In this document: positions 15,556 through 23,837 of the stretch, in pieces
Layout: every line of letters starts with the position of its first letter
Position numbering within the stretch: the first letter of the stretch is position 1
NCBI RefSeq assembly: GCF_023023025.1
Contig: NZ_CP095481.1
Location: 558,001 to 622,000 of the forward strand
Direction: 5' to 3'
DNA length: 64,000 nt
Source of the DNA: Amycolatopsis sp. WQ 127309
Lineage (GTDB): Bacteria > Actinomycetota > Actinomycetes > Mycobacteriales > Pseudonocardiaceae
Translations under genes and position numbers: made by a program
Notes under the pieces: generated by a model
Told to the model about the DNA's origin: nothing
Databases searched by the model: none
The model's input: the letters and a program-made list of their open reading frames with translations, nothing else

Positions 15556-16476
15556 TCAGCAGATCGCGACGGCCAGGGTCGTGTCGCTCTGGCCGTAGTA
15601 GGCGAGCCACCGGCCCCGGAAGTGCACCAGGCCTTCGACGAACGTGACGTTCGAGACCATCCCGTGGGTGTCCTCGAAGCTCGTCGGGCGCAGCCACGGT
15701 TCGCTCGTGCGCGCGACGACCGTCGCCGGATCCGCTTCGGCCACCGCGATCTGGCCGCAGCGGTAGTGGACCTCCGCCGGCGACGACGCGGTCGCGCCGT
15801 TGGTCAGGAACACCAGCAGGCCGTCGGCCGTGCGGACCGGTGGGGCTCCGATCTCGACCAGGGTCGCGTCCCACTCGCCGGGGGTCGGCGTGTGCATCGG
15901 GTGCTCGTCGCCGGCCACCGGCGTCCAGTGCAGCAGGTCCGCCGACGTCGCCGCGTGGATCGTGCCCTCGCCGAACCACATCCAGTAGCGGCCGCCGAGC
16001 TTCTCCGGGTGGATGACGCCGGCCTTGCTCCACGGCTTGTCCGGCCCGTAAGGCAAGGTCCGCCAGGTGTTGAAGCCCGGGAACAGCGGGCCGTGCTTCG
16101 TCCAGGTACGCAGATCGGCCGACGTCGCCAGGCACAGCTGGGCCCGCGCGCCGTCGAAACCGCTGTACGTCAGGTAGTACGTCTCGCCGACCCGCGTGAT
16201 CCGGGGGTCTTCGCACCCGGCCCGCTCGTAGTCGTGCTCAGGAACGAGGACCGGGTCGTCTTCGCGGTCGAACCGGACGCCGTCCTCGCTCCAGGCGAGG
16301 CCGATGCGGGAGACGCGGTCGGCCGCGTGCGCGCGGTAGAGCAGCGCGACGCGGTCGCCGACGACGATCGCGGCCGGGTTGTAGAGGTTCGCCGACTCCC
16401 AGCCGGCACCGCGCGGGCGCAGGATCGGGTTGGCCGGGCTCGGTTCGAACGGCCCGAGCGGGAACGTCGCGGTCAC
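15556..16476 (-). CDS. GH130-family glycoside phosphorylase or hydrolase
   Basis: The 306-residue product is a five-bladed beta-propeller of the GH130 type. Members phosphorolyse or hydrolyse beta-mannosides, for example beta-1,4- or beta-1,2-mannooligosaccharide phosphorylases. Recognisable blocks are NPILRPRG, YNPAAIVVGDRV, CEDPRITRVGETYYLTYSGF and HPEKLGGRYWMWFGE, which supply the catalytic Asp and the substrate and phosphate contacts. The start is GTG 16476, which overlaps the stop of the upstream serine hydrolase by 4 bp. It is the last gene of a leftward operon with an MFS transporter, GH1 and serine hydrolase. This suggests uptake and breakdown of a manno- or glucoside. Hydrolase and phosphorylase cannot be separated by eye. 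Confidence 0.85.
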   Translation of the reverse strand: MTATFPLGPFEPSPANPILRPRGAGWESANLYNPAAIVVGDRVALLYRAHAADRVSRIGLAWSEDGVRFDREDDPVLVPEHDYERAGCEDPRITRVGETYYLTYSGFDGARAQLCLATSADLRTWTKHGPLFPGFNTWRTLPYGPDKPWSKAGVIHPEKLGGRYWMWFGEGTIHAATSADLLHWTPVAGDEHPMHTPTPGEWDATLVEIGAPPVRTADGLLVFLTNGATASSPAEVHYRCGQIAVAEADPATVVARTSEPWLRPTSFEDTHGMVSNVTFVEGLVHFRGRWLAYYGQSDTTLAVAIC

Positions 16477-17675
16477 CGGTCGAGCAGCGCTTCGGCGATC
16501 AGCGCCTGGGTGATCTTCTGCAACGGCGGCGCCGCGTACGACAGCAGCTGGATCATCCCGACGTAGAGCAGGTCGTGCTCGGGATCGACCCAGAACCAGG
16601 TGCCCGCGGCGCCGTCCCACTGGTAGGTGCCGCGCCCGACCGGGGCGCCGGCCAGGGCCGGGTCGTGGAACACCGCGCCGTCGTAGCCGTAACCGAACCC
16701 GGGCCGCAGGTCCATGTGCCCGGCGTGGAAACCCTTCTCCAGCAAGGATTCCGGCAGCTGGTTGGACATCTGCGCGGCGAGAGCTTCTTCGCTGACGATC
16801 CGGCGGCCGTGCCACTCGCCGCGGTTCAGCAGCAGCTGGGCGAACTTCGCGTAGTCGCCGATCGTGGAGACCAGGCCCATGCCGCCCATCGCCGCCGCGG
16901 GCGGGGTGGCGGAGTCGCGGTAGAGCGGGTTCCGGATCGGCAGCAGCCGGACCGGGCCGCCGGTGAAGTGCAGCGCCGCCCGCCGCCGCCGTTTCTCCGG
17001 CGGGGTGTGGAACGCGGTGTCGGTCATGCCCAGCGGCTCGAAGATGTGCTCGCGGAAGAAGTCCGGCAGCGACTGGCCGCTGAGCCGCTCGATGATCGCG
17101 CCCTGCAGGTCCATCGACAGGCTGTAGCGCCAGCTCGTCCCCGGCTGGTAGGCCAGCGGGAGCCGGCTCACGCGCGCCACGAAGTCGTCGAGGCTCGTGG
17201 CCCGGAACGGCCGTTCGGCGCGGTAGAGCCGGGTCATCGGATCGCCCTTGTCCCAGCCGTAGGCGAACCCCGCGGTGTGCGTCAGCAGCTCGAGCACGGT
17301 CGGCGGGTGCACCGGGTCGGCGAGCAGCGGGCGGCCGCGGTCGTCGAACCCGGTGGCGACGCGCAGGTCCTCGAGCTCGGGCAGGTGCTCGGCGATCGCG
17401 TCGGCCGGCTTCCAGAGCCCGCGGTCGGCGAGGATGGACATGGCCAGGCCGGTGACGGGTTTCGTCATGGAGAAGATCCGGAAGATCGTGTCGGTTCGCA
17501 GCGGCCTGCGCGGGAACCGGCGGTCGCGGCCCAGCACCGTGGTGCGCACGACCTCGCCGTGGCGCGCCACCAGTGTGACGGCGCCGGCGATCACGCCGTC
17601 GTCGATCTGCCGCTGCACGGCGGCGTCGACGCGGTCCAGTCCGGCCGGCGAGAGGCCGGCGTCTTCGGGGGTCAC
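16473..17675 (-). CDS. Beta-lactamase-fold serine hydrolase (esterase-like, class C family)
   Basis: The 400-residue product has the catalytic SxxK as SMTK (Ser69, Lys72), the Tyr motif in SWRYSLSMD and a C-terminal GTYQWDGAAGTWFW segment. This follows the class C beta-lactamase/EstB family used by many actinobacterial esterases and peptidases. There is no signal peptide, so it is probably cytoplasmic and not an antibiotic-resistance enzyme. It may remove acyl groups from imported glycosides. Both ends overlap neighbours by 4 bp (GTGA), which indicates translational coupling in the GH operon. Confidence 0.88.
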   Translation of the reverse strand: MTPEDAGLSPAGLDRVDAAVQRQIDDGVIAGAVTLVARHGEVVRTTVLGRDRRFPRRPLRTDTIFRIFSMTKPVTGLAMSILADRGLWKPADAIAEHLPELEDLRVATGFDDRGRPLLADPVHPPTVLELLTHTAGFAYGWDKGDPMTRLYRAERPFRATSLDDFVARVSRLPLAYQPGTSWRYSLSMDLQGAIIERLSGQSLPDFFREHIFEPLGMTDTAFHTPPEKRRRRAALHFTGGPVRLLPIRNPLYRDSATPPAAAMGGMGLVSTIGDYAKFAQLLLNRGEWHGRRIVSEEALAAQMSNQLPESLLEKGFHAGHMDLRPGFGYGYDGAVFHDPALAGAPVGRGTYQWDGAAGTWFWVDPEHDLLYVGMIQLLSYAAPPLQKITQALIAEALLDR

Positions 17676-18835
17676 GCGTCCATCCTCGACGGCGCGAGCC
17701 CGCCCAGCCACTTCAGGGACGGCTTGGGCGTGCGCGCGAACGTCGTGCGGTCGACGGCGACCAGGCCGAACGTCGGACCCCAGTGGCCCCACTCCCAGTT
17801 GTCCAGCAGGCTCCAGTGGAAGTATCCGCGGACGTCGGCGCCGTCGGCCATCGCCTCGCGCAACGACTCCAGCGCGCCGGTCGTGTAGGCGACGCGCCGG
17901 TCGTCGTCCGCCGTCGCGACGCCGTTTTCGGTGACGATGATCGGGACGTCGCGGGCCACGCGCGCCACCCGCCGCACCGCTCCGCCCAACGCGCCGGGCG
18001 TGTACTCCCAGCCGGTCTGCGTGCGTTCGGCCGCCGGGTCTTCGGCCACCGTGCCGTCCGCGCGCAGCCGGCCGCCGGTGTAGGTCTGGACGCCGACGAA
18101 GTCGTCGCCCGCGCTCGCCCGCAGGAAGACCTGGTCGCGGGGCTCGGCGTAGGCCTCCAGCGCCGCCTCGGCACCGGGTTCGGCCTGGTAGTCCTGGACC
18201 GAGACGCCCCAGCCCACGAGCACACCCGGGTGGTTCGCCCGCAGTCGGTCCACAGTGGACCGGTGGACCGCGATCATCGCGTCCGTCGTCGCCGCGTCCG
18301 GCTCGGGCAGGCCGCGGGCCAGCTCCCCGGCGGCCGTCAGTTTCGGGAAGATGGCGACGATGTTGGGTTCGTTGATGGTCTCCACGCGTTCGACGCCGGC
18401 GCCGAGGACGGGCGCGAGCGCGTCGACGTACCGCAGGAACCGGTCCGCGGCATCGGGTCGCAGCCAGCCGCCGGCCGCGGAGAACCACAGCGGCAGCGTG
18501 AAGTGGTGCAGCGTCGCGAGGGGCCGCAGCCCGCGTTCGCGCGCGCCTTCGGCGATCCGGCGGTAGTGCGCGACGGCGGCGTGCGAGAGGTGGCCGTCGG
18601 CCGGTTCGACGCGGGACCACTCGATGCCGAAGCGGTAGTCGGTGAACCCCGCGCCTGCGGCGAGGTCCAGGTCCTCGGGCCAGCGGTGGTAGCTGTCGAC
18701 GGCGTCGCCGCAGCGCTCGGCGACCGGCGAGTCCGGCCGGTTCTCGCGGTACCACCAGTCGCTGGCGACGTTGCCGCCCTCGGTCTGGTGGGCGCCGGTC
18801 GCGACACCCCAGAGGAAACCGGGCGGGAAGGTCAT
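17672..18835 (-). CDS. GH1-family beta-glycosidase
   Basis: The 387-residue (beta/alpha)8 enzyme starts MTFPPGFLWGVATGAHQTEG, the standard GH1 opening. The acid/base is Glu156 in ETINEPN and the nucleophile is Glu303 in IIVTENG. HWSLLDNWEWGHW near the end contributes the aglycone and sugar pocket. It is somewhat shorter than the usual 440-470 residues because several loops are reduced. The intracellular location (no signal peptide) and the overlapping MFS gene upstream suggest hydrolysis of an imported beta-glucoside or related disaccharide. ATG 18835 overlaps the MFS stop codon by 4 bp. Confidence 0.92.
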   Translation of the reverse strand: MTFPPGFLWGVATGAHQTEGGNVASDWWYRENRPDSPVAERCGDAVDSYHRWPEDLDLAAGAGFTDYRFGIEWSRVEPADGHLSHAAVAHYRRIAEGARERGLRPLATLHHFTLPLWFSAAGGWLRPDAADRFLRYVDALAPVLGAGVERVETINEPNIVAIFPKLTAAGELARGLPEPDAATTDAMIAVHRSTVDRLRANHPGVLVGWGVSVQDYQAEPGAEAALEAYAEPRDQVFLRASAGDDFVGVQTYTGGRLRADGTVAEDPAAERTQTGWEYTPGALGGAVRRVARVARDVPIIVTENGVATADDDRRVAYTTGALESLREAMADGADVRGYFHWSLLDNWEWGHWGPTFGLVAVDRTTFARTPKPSLKWLGGLAPSRMDA

Positions 18836-19943
18836 CGCACACTCCTGATGCCGAGGACGACGGCGGCCGCGGCCACCGCCAGGACGAGGGCGACCACGAA
18901 GATCGCCAGGTAACCGGCCGCGCCGGCGAGCAGGCCGCCGGCGATCGGCGCGACGACGCCGGGCAGCGTCGAGCCGATGCTCAGCACGCCGAGGTCGCGC
19001 GCGGCCGTGCCGGGATCGGGCAGCACCGCGACCATCAGGGCCTGGTCGACCGCCAGGTACGCGCCCAGCGTCAGCCCGACGATCCCGAAGAACACCAGCT
19101 CGGTGCCCAGCCCCGGCGCGACGAGCAGCGGGACCAGGCCGAGCGCCAGCAGCACCGGCGCCCCGCCGACCACCGGTTTCAGCCGGCCGAGCCGGTCGGC
19201 CATGACCCCCGCGACGATCACCGAGACGGCCGAGAGCACGCCCACCAGCAGCGTCGCCAGGCCGACGACCCGGCCGGCTTCGGCGGTGGACAGGCCCAGG
19301 TAGTCGGTGAGCAGGTAGAGCTGGAACGTCGTGATCATCAGGATCGCCAGGATGAACAGGAACCGCCCGGTGAAGGCGAGCCAGAAGTCGCGCGACGCCG
19401 GGAGCGCCAGGTCGCGCCGGGCGACCCGCCGGGGCTCGTCCCGGTTGTCGCGCCCGGGCACGGCGAGCGCGAGGACGACCGCGACCAGCACCAGCAGCCA
19501 CGGGACGGCGATCAGCCCGCGCGCCGGCGTCGTCACCAGCGCGCCCGCCACGACCCCGCCGGCGGTCTGCCCGAGCAGGAAGCCGAAGCCGGCGAACGCC
19601 GACGCCCGGCCGACCGAGCCGGCCGGCACGTGGTCGGGGATCAGCGCAGACAACGCGGCCACCCACGTCCCGACGCCGAGCCGAGCAGCCACGGCGACCG
19701 GCGGCCCAGCCGGCTGCGCGTCCGGTCCGAGAGGAGCCCGCCGAGCACGGTGCCGGCGGCACTCGTCACCGCGCCGGCCACGGCGTAGGCGGTGAAGACG
19801 CCGACCTTGTGCGCGGGGGTGACGCCGGCCAGCAGGGCCGCGAGCAGGGTGCCGCTCGCCGCGCCCGGGGCGGCCCAGGCCAGCTGGCCGAGCAGCAGCA
19901 ACGGCCCGAGACGGCCGAGCCGCACGGTGCTCGCGTCGATCAT
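18832..19943 (-). pseudogene. MFS sugar transporter with internal deletion and frameshift
   Basis: The N-terminal reading (from ATG 19943, RBS GGAGAG) gives TM1 and TM2 and the signature loop GGLLSDRTRSRLGRRSPWLLGSA, then runs out of frame near 19675. A second frame continues with VAALSALIPDHVPAGSVGRASAF and about eight further TM segments to TGA 18832. TM3 and most of TM4, about 50 residues, are absent at the join and the frame is shifted. The rest is a good MFS permease. As sequenced it is broken. Because its operon partners are intact, an assembly or sequencing error is a realistic alternative. Confidence 0.8.
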
Positions 19944-19974
19944 CGTCGATCTCTCCACGGCGAGGACGCTACAC

Positions 19975-19999
19975 GAAAACCCAGCGATGCTGTGTTTTC
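19975..19999. promoter_or_regulatory. 25-bp operator palindrome between the MFS operon and its TetR gene
   Basis: The arms GAAAACcCAGC and GCTGtGTTTTC flank a 3-bp centre and match except at one position per arm. It lies in the 78-bp divergent gap, where it could control both directions. The AT-rich arms stand out against the surrounding GC. Confidence 0.8.
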
Positions 20000-20021
20000 A
20001 ATTTCCCGGTACCGTCGGCCC

Positions 20022-20597
20022 ATGCCCGAACCGACACGTCGCGGCCCGTACGCCAAGGGGATCGCCCGGCGGCAGCAGATCCTCCGCGAGGCGCTGGCCG
20101 CCTACGCCGAGAGCGACAGCACCGGGCCGTCGCTGCGGGCCATCGCGAAGCGGACCGGGCTGAGCGAACGCGGGCTGCTGCACTACTTCCCGGCCCGCGA
20201 CGAGCTGTTCGTGGCGATCCTCGCCGAGCGCGACGCGGCCGACCGCGCGAGCTTCGACCCGGACGGCCCCCTCGACGACCTCGCCGCCGTGACCGCGCAC
20301 ACCGCCAAGACGCCCGGCCTCGTCCGGCTCTTCCTCGAGATGACCGCGGCCGCGCCCGACCCCGAGCACGCGGCCCACGGGTTCTTCACGCGCCGCTACC
20401 GCGAGCTGCGCGAGATCCTCGCCCGCAAGTTCCGCGGATCACCACGGCCCGAGACGCCACCGGTCGACGCGGACTTCGCCGCGCGGGTGCTGATCGCGGC
20501 GTCCGACGGCCTGCAGGCGCAGTGGTTGCTCGACCCGTCGATCGACCTCGAGGACGACCTCGACCGCCTCGCCCGGCTTCTCCAGGCGGCCCGGTGA
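20022..20597 (+). CDS. TetR-family regulator of the glycoside operon
   Basis: The 191-residue product begins MPEPTRRGPYAKGIARRQQ. Its helix-turn-helix (about 18-62) contains SLRAIAKRTGLSERGLLHYFPARDEL. The C-terminal ligand domain has the pattern EMTAAAPDPEHAAHGFF seen in TetR proteins that control glycosidase/MFS operons in actinobacteria. It is divergent from the MFS-GH1-hydrolase-GH130 operon and its own 5' region holds the 25-bp palindrome. The stop overlaps the start of the next gene by 4 bp (GTGA). Earlier in-frame starts exist, but ATG 20022 gives a normal N-terminus. Confidence 0.9.
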   Translation: MPEPTRRGPYAKGIARRQQILREALAAYAESDSTGPSLRAIAKRTGLSERGLLHYFPARDELFVAILAERDAADRASFDPDGPLDDLAAVTAHTAKTPGLVRLFLEMTAAAPDPEHAAHGFFTRRYRELREILARKFRGSPRPETPPVDADFAARVLIAASDGLQAQWLLDPSIDLEDDLDRLARLLQAAR

Positions 20598-20983
20598 GCA
20601 CCCCGCCGCCGGGCTTCGTGGTGCTGGAGTCGTCGCCGTTCTCGGGGCTGGTGGGACCGCTGCACGTCAACGACGACGGCGTGCTCGGGGTCCACGTCCG
20701 CGACGAGCACCGCAACACGCTCGGCACGGCCCACGGCGGCTTCCTGATGACGCTGGCCGACATCGCCGCCGGCCGCACCGCGCGCCACGCGATCGGCGAG
20801 GGCGCGGTGGTGCGCACGGTCAGCTCGACGGTCGACTTCCTCTCGGCGGCCGCGGTCGGCAGCTGGCTGGAAGTGGCGACGACGGTGGACCGCGTCGGCC
20901 GCCGCGCGGTCTTCACGTCGTGCCGGGTGACGTCGGCGGGAACGACCGTCGCGCGGGCGAGTTTCGTCCTGCTCCGCGGCTGA
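20594..20983 (+). CDS. PaaI-family hotdog thioesterase
   Basis: The 129-residue hotdog protein has the active-site pattern NTLGTAHGGFLMTLADIAAG (HGG plus helix) and the VVRTVSSTVDFLSAA strand typical of PaaI/FcoT-like acyl-CoA thioesterases. GTG 20594 overlaps the TetR stop, so the two are translationally coupled. No specific pathway is indicated. It may be an unrelated passenger of the regulator gene. A hairpin follows. Confidence 0.88.
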   Translation: MSTPPPGFVVLESSPFSGLVGPLHVNDDGVLGVHVRDEHRNTLGTAHGGFLMTLADIAAGRTARHAIGEGAVVRTVSSTVDFLSAAAVGSWLEVATTVDRVGRRAVFTSCRVTSAGTTVARASFVLLRG

Positions 20984-20992
20984 CGCTTCAGA

Positions 20993-21020
20993 GGCTCGTC
21001 GGCCGGGGCCGGCACGAGCC
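20993..21020. terminator. Bidirectional stem-loop between convergent genes
   Basis: GGCTCGT (20993-20999) pairs with ACGAGCC (21014-21020), with an additional GGCC-rich inner stem. It fills the 41-bp gap between the thioesterase and the convergent CorA gene. Confidence 0.65.
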
Positions 21021-21024
21021 GCCG

Positions 21025-21996
21025 TCAGAGCCAGTCGCGGCGGCGGAAAATACCGAACAGCAACGCCGACAACAGCACGATCGCCAGCGTCGACATCCAG
21101 AAACCGAGCGAGCTCCCGCTGCCCGGATACGGCACGTTCTGGCCGAAGAAGCCGGTCACCGCGGTCGGGACGGCGATCACCGCGGCCCAGCCCGTCACCT
21201 TCTTCATGATCAGGTTGAGCCGGTTGGACTGCAGGTTCAGCTGCGTCTCGCGAATCGTGGAAACCAGTTCTCGCAACGACTCCGTCCATTCCGACGCGCG
21301 CAGCACGTGGTCGTAGACGTCCTGGAAGTACGGCGCGGTCGCCTCGTCGAAGAACGGCTGGTCGCGGCGCATCAGCGCGTTCACGACCTCCCGCATCGGC
21401 AGCACCACCCGGCGCAGCGCGGTCAGGCTCTTGCGCAGCCGGAACGAGCGCCGCTGCAGCTCGGCCTGGTCGGGACGGTCGTCGAAGACCAGGTCCTCCA
21501 GGCGCTCGATCTCGTCGTCGAGGGCCTGCACGGCTTCGAAGTGCCCGTCGACGACGTAGTCGAGCAGCCCGTGCAGCAGGTACGCCACGCCCGAGCCGGC
21601 CAGGTCCTTCTCGGCGTCCCAGCGCGCGACGACGGCGGCCATGTCGAACCGGTCGTCCTTGCGGACGGTCACCAGGGCGCGCGGCATCACGAACGCGGCC
21701 AGCTCGGATGTCCGCACCTGGCCGTTCTCCTGGTCGAACTCGGCCGAATAGGCGGTCAGGAACGCGTGCCGGTCGTAGCGGTCCAGCTTGGGGCGCTGGT
21801 GCTCGTGGACGGCGTCCTCCACGGCCAGGCGGTGCAGCCCGAACTCCTCCGTCAGCGCGGCGAGGTCCGCTTCCGTCGGCTCGCACAGGTCGACCCACAC
21901 GGTCGTGTCCTCGTCGGCGAGGAAATCCGACACCTGCTCGACCGGGAAACCCTCCTCCTTCAGTTCGCCGCCGCGATACGCCCTGGTCATCGTCAT
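21025..21996 (-). CDS. CorA-type divalent metal transporter with a GQN motif
   Basis: The 323-residue product has the large cytoplasmic alpha/beta N-domain, a long helix (about 150-255) and two C-terminal membrane helices of CorA channels, which carry Mg2+ or other divalent ions. The second helix, residues about 303-318, ends in RRRDWL. The selectivity loop between the helices is normally GMN; here it is GFFGQNVPYPG (Gly285-Gln286-Asn287). Variation at the middle position occurs in ZntB and some CorA branches and may change ion choice. It stands alone, divergent from the stressosome operon. Confidence 0.9.
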   Translation of the reverse strand: MTMTRAYRGGELKEEGFPVEQVSDFLADEDTTVWVDLCEPTEADLAALTEEFGLHRLAVEDAVHEHQRPKLDRYDRHAFLTAYSAEFDQENGQVRTSELAAFVMPRALVTVRKDDRFDMAAVVARWDAEKDLAGSGVAYLLHGLLDYVVDGHFEAVQALDDEIERLEDLVFDDRPDQAELQRRSFRLRKSLTALRRVVLPMREVVNALMRRDQPFFDEATAPYFQDVYDHVLRASEWTESLRELVSTIRETQLNLQSNRLNLIMKKVTGWAAVIAVPTAVTGFFGQNVPYPGSGSSLGFWMSTLAIVLLSALLFGIFRRRDWL

Positions 21997-22165
21997 TTCC
22001 CCGGATTACCCCGGTACCGCACCGGTCACACCGATCCCCCTTTCGTGAACAGTCCACCAACCGCGGTGCGCGGGTACCCCCATCGGGATTACCCCTCGCG
22101 ACGGGAAACCCGGCCGGGGTCACCGGCTACTGTCAGCACCACAAGTGACGGCGCAAGGAGAAACC

Positions 22166-23020
22166 GTGGTAGCGGAAAGCGGGCGGCCCCACCGGCTGGC
22201 TGAGGTGTTCGAAACGGACCGCGACCGGCTGGTCGGCCGCTGGGCCGAGCTGGCCGGGACGGCGTTGCGCGGGCGGCTGACGACCACGGAGCTCGAGCGT
22301 GACCTGCGCGAGCTGTACACCGCGATCGCCGCCGTGATCACCCTGGACGGTGGTCTGGACCGATCCGAGTTCACCGAGCTCAAGGCGCAGCTGGCCGATC
22401 TCTCCCGCAGCCGGGCCCGCCAGGGTTTCAGCCCGTCCGAGACCGCCGCGGGCGTCTTCGCCCTCAAGCAGGCCGTGTCCGAGCTGACCGAGAACGCCGA
22501 CGACCCCCAGGTGTTCCGCGAGGTGCTGGCGTTCTCCACCCTGCTGGACACGCTCGGGCTGTGGACGTTCGAGACCTACGCCGCCGCCCGCGAGGAGATC
22601 ATCCGGGAGCAGTCCGAGCAGCTGCTCGAGCTGACCACGCCGGTGGTGAAGCTCTGGGAAGGCGTGCTGGCCGTGCCGCTGGTCGGCACCCTGGACTCCG
22701 CGCGCACCCAGGTCGTGATGGAGAAGCTGCTGGAGGCGCTGGTCGAGACCGGCTCGGAGCACGCGATCGTCGACATCACCGGCGTGCTGGCCGTCGACAC
22801 CCAGGTCGCGCAGCACCTGCTCAAGACCGTCGTGGCGGCGCGGCTGATGGGCGCCGAATGCATCATCTCGGGCATCCGGCCGCAGATCGCGCAGACGATC
22901 GTGGCGCTCGGGATCGAGTTCGGCGACATCACCACCAAGGCCACGCTGGCCGACGCGCTCCGCCACGCCCTGCAGCGTGACGGCGTCGTCGTGACCCGTA
23001 CCCGCGAACGGACGCGCTGA
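22166..23020 (+). CDS. rsbR: RsbR-like stressosome scaffold (N-terminal helical + STAS)
   Basis: The 284-residue protein has an all-helical N-domain of about 160 residues (similar to RsbR_N in its placement) and a C-terminal STAS domain beginning TTPVVKLWEGVLAVPLVGTLDS, the RsbR hallmark. The ITGVLAVDTQVAQHLL segment holds the phosphorylatable Thr position. In Bacillus, RsbR and RsbS build the 1.8-MDa stressosome that releases RsbT. GTG 22166 has AAGGAG directly upstream, so I prefer it to GTG 22145. The stop overlaps the next start by one base (TGATG). It is first in a six-gene overlapping operon. Confidence 0.9.
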   Translation: MVAESGRPHRLAEVFETDRDRLVGRWAELAGTALRGRLTTTELERDLRELYTAIAAVITLDGGLDRSEFTELKAQLADLSRSRARQGFSPSETAAGVFALKQAVSELTENADDPQVFREVLAFSTLLDTLGLWTFETYAAAREEIIREQSEQLLELTTPVVKLWEGVLAVPLVGTLDSARTQVVMEKLLEALVETGSEHAIVDITGVLAVDTQVAQHLLKTVVAARLMGAECIISGIRPQIAQTIVALGIEFGDITTKATLADALRHALQRDGVVVTRTRERTR

Positions 23021-23430
23021 TGGACCGGGTCCCCATCCTGAAGATCGGCGACATGCTGCTGGTCTCCATCCAGATCGACCTGCAGGACCAGAGCGTGCTG
23101 GCCCTGCAGGAGGATCTCGCGGAGAAGATCAGCGCGACCGGCGCGTCCGGGGTGGTCATCGACATCTCCGCGGTCGAGATCGTCGACTCGTTCATCGGCC
23201 GGATGTTCGCGACCATCGCGTCGCTGTCGAAGCTGTTCGACGCCGAGACCGTCGTCGTCGGCATGCGCCCGGCCGTGGCGATCACCCTGGTCGAGCTGGG
23301 CCTGACGCTGGGTGGCGTGCGCACGGCGCTCGACCTCGAGCGCGGGATCAAGGTGCTCGACTCGCTCACCGCCCGGCGCGCCGGGATCACGGCCGGCCCG
23401 GACGAGGAACCCGTTCCGGTGACGGGATGA
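23020..23430 (+). CDS. rsbS: RsbS-like STAS antagonist
   Basis: The 136-residue product is a STAS domain with the RsbS pattern MDRVPILKIGDMLLVSIQ and the phospho-acceptor IVDSFIGRMF (Ser57, corresponding to Ser59 of Bacillus RsbS). It would bind and hold the RsbT-like kinase until phosphorylated. The C-terminal 25 residues extend beyond the domain. The stop overlaps the next ATG by 4 bp. Confidence 0.92.
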   Translation: MDRVPILKIGDMLLVSIQIDLQDQSVLALQEDLAEKISATGASGVVIDISAVEIVDSFIGRMFATIASLSKLFDAETVVVGMRPAVAITLVELGLTLGGVRTALDLERGIKVLDSLTARRAGITAGPDEEPVPVTG

Positions 23431-23837
23431 CCGACCCCGGCAGAACGGACGAGCAGGTGATCCGGGCCGACGAGGACGTCGTCCGCGTCCGCCAGCTCGT
23501 CCGCACCTACGCGCTGCAGGTCAAGCTGTCCCTGGTGGACCAGACCAAGCTGGTCACCGCCACCAGCGAGCTCGCGCGCAACACCCTGATCTACGGCGGT
23601 GGCGGGACGGCCCGCGTCGAGGAGATCACCGACGGCCGCCGCAAGGGCGTCCGGGCGCACTTCCACGACGACGGCCCCGGCATCCCGGACGTCACCGTCG
23701 CCCTGGCCGACGGCTGGAGCAGCGGCAAGGGTATGGGCCTCGGGCTCGGCGGCGCGAAGCGCCTGGTGGACCAGTTCGACCTGGACACCGAGGTCGGCCG
23801 CGGGACGGACATCACCGTCGTCAAGTGGGCGCGATGA
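23427..23837 (+). CDS. rsbT: RsbT-like serine/threonine kinase
   Basis: The 136-residue GHKL-type kinase has the N-box ELARNTLIYGGGGT, the G1 box HFHDDGPGIPD and the G2 box GKGMGLGLGGAKRLVDQF, as in RsbT. It should phosphorylate RsbS and RsbR and, once released, activate a downstream phosphatase such as the receiver-PP2C protein at the operon end. It overlaps both neighbours by 4 bp, implying equal synthesis. Confidence 0.92.
   Translation: MTDPGRTDEQVIRADEDVVRVRQLVRTYALQVKLSLVDQTKLVTATSELARNTLIYGGGGTARVEEITDGRRKGVRAHFHDDGPGIPDVTVALADGWSSGKGMGLGLGGAKRLVDQFDLDTEVGRGTDITVVKWAR

Noticed and set aside
16473..17675. Antibiotic-resistance beta-lactamase
   Set aside because: No signal peptide, esterase-like family features and a place in a sugar operon.
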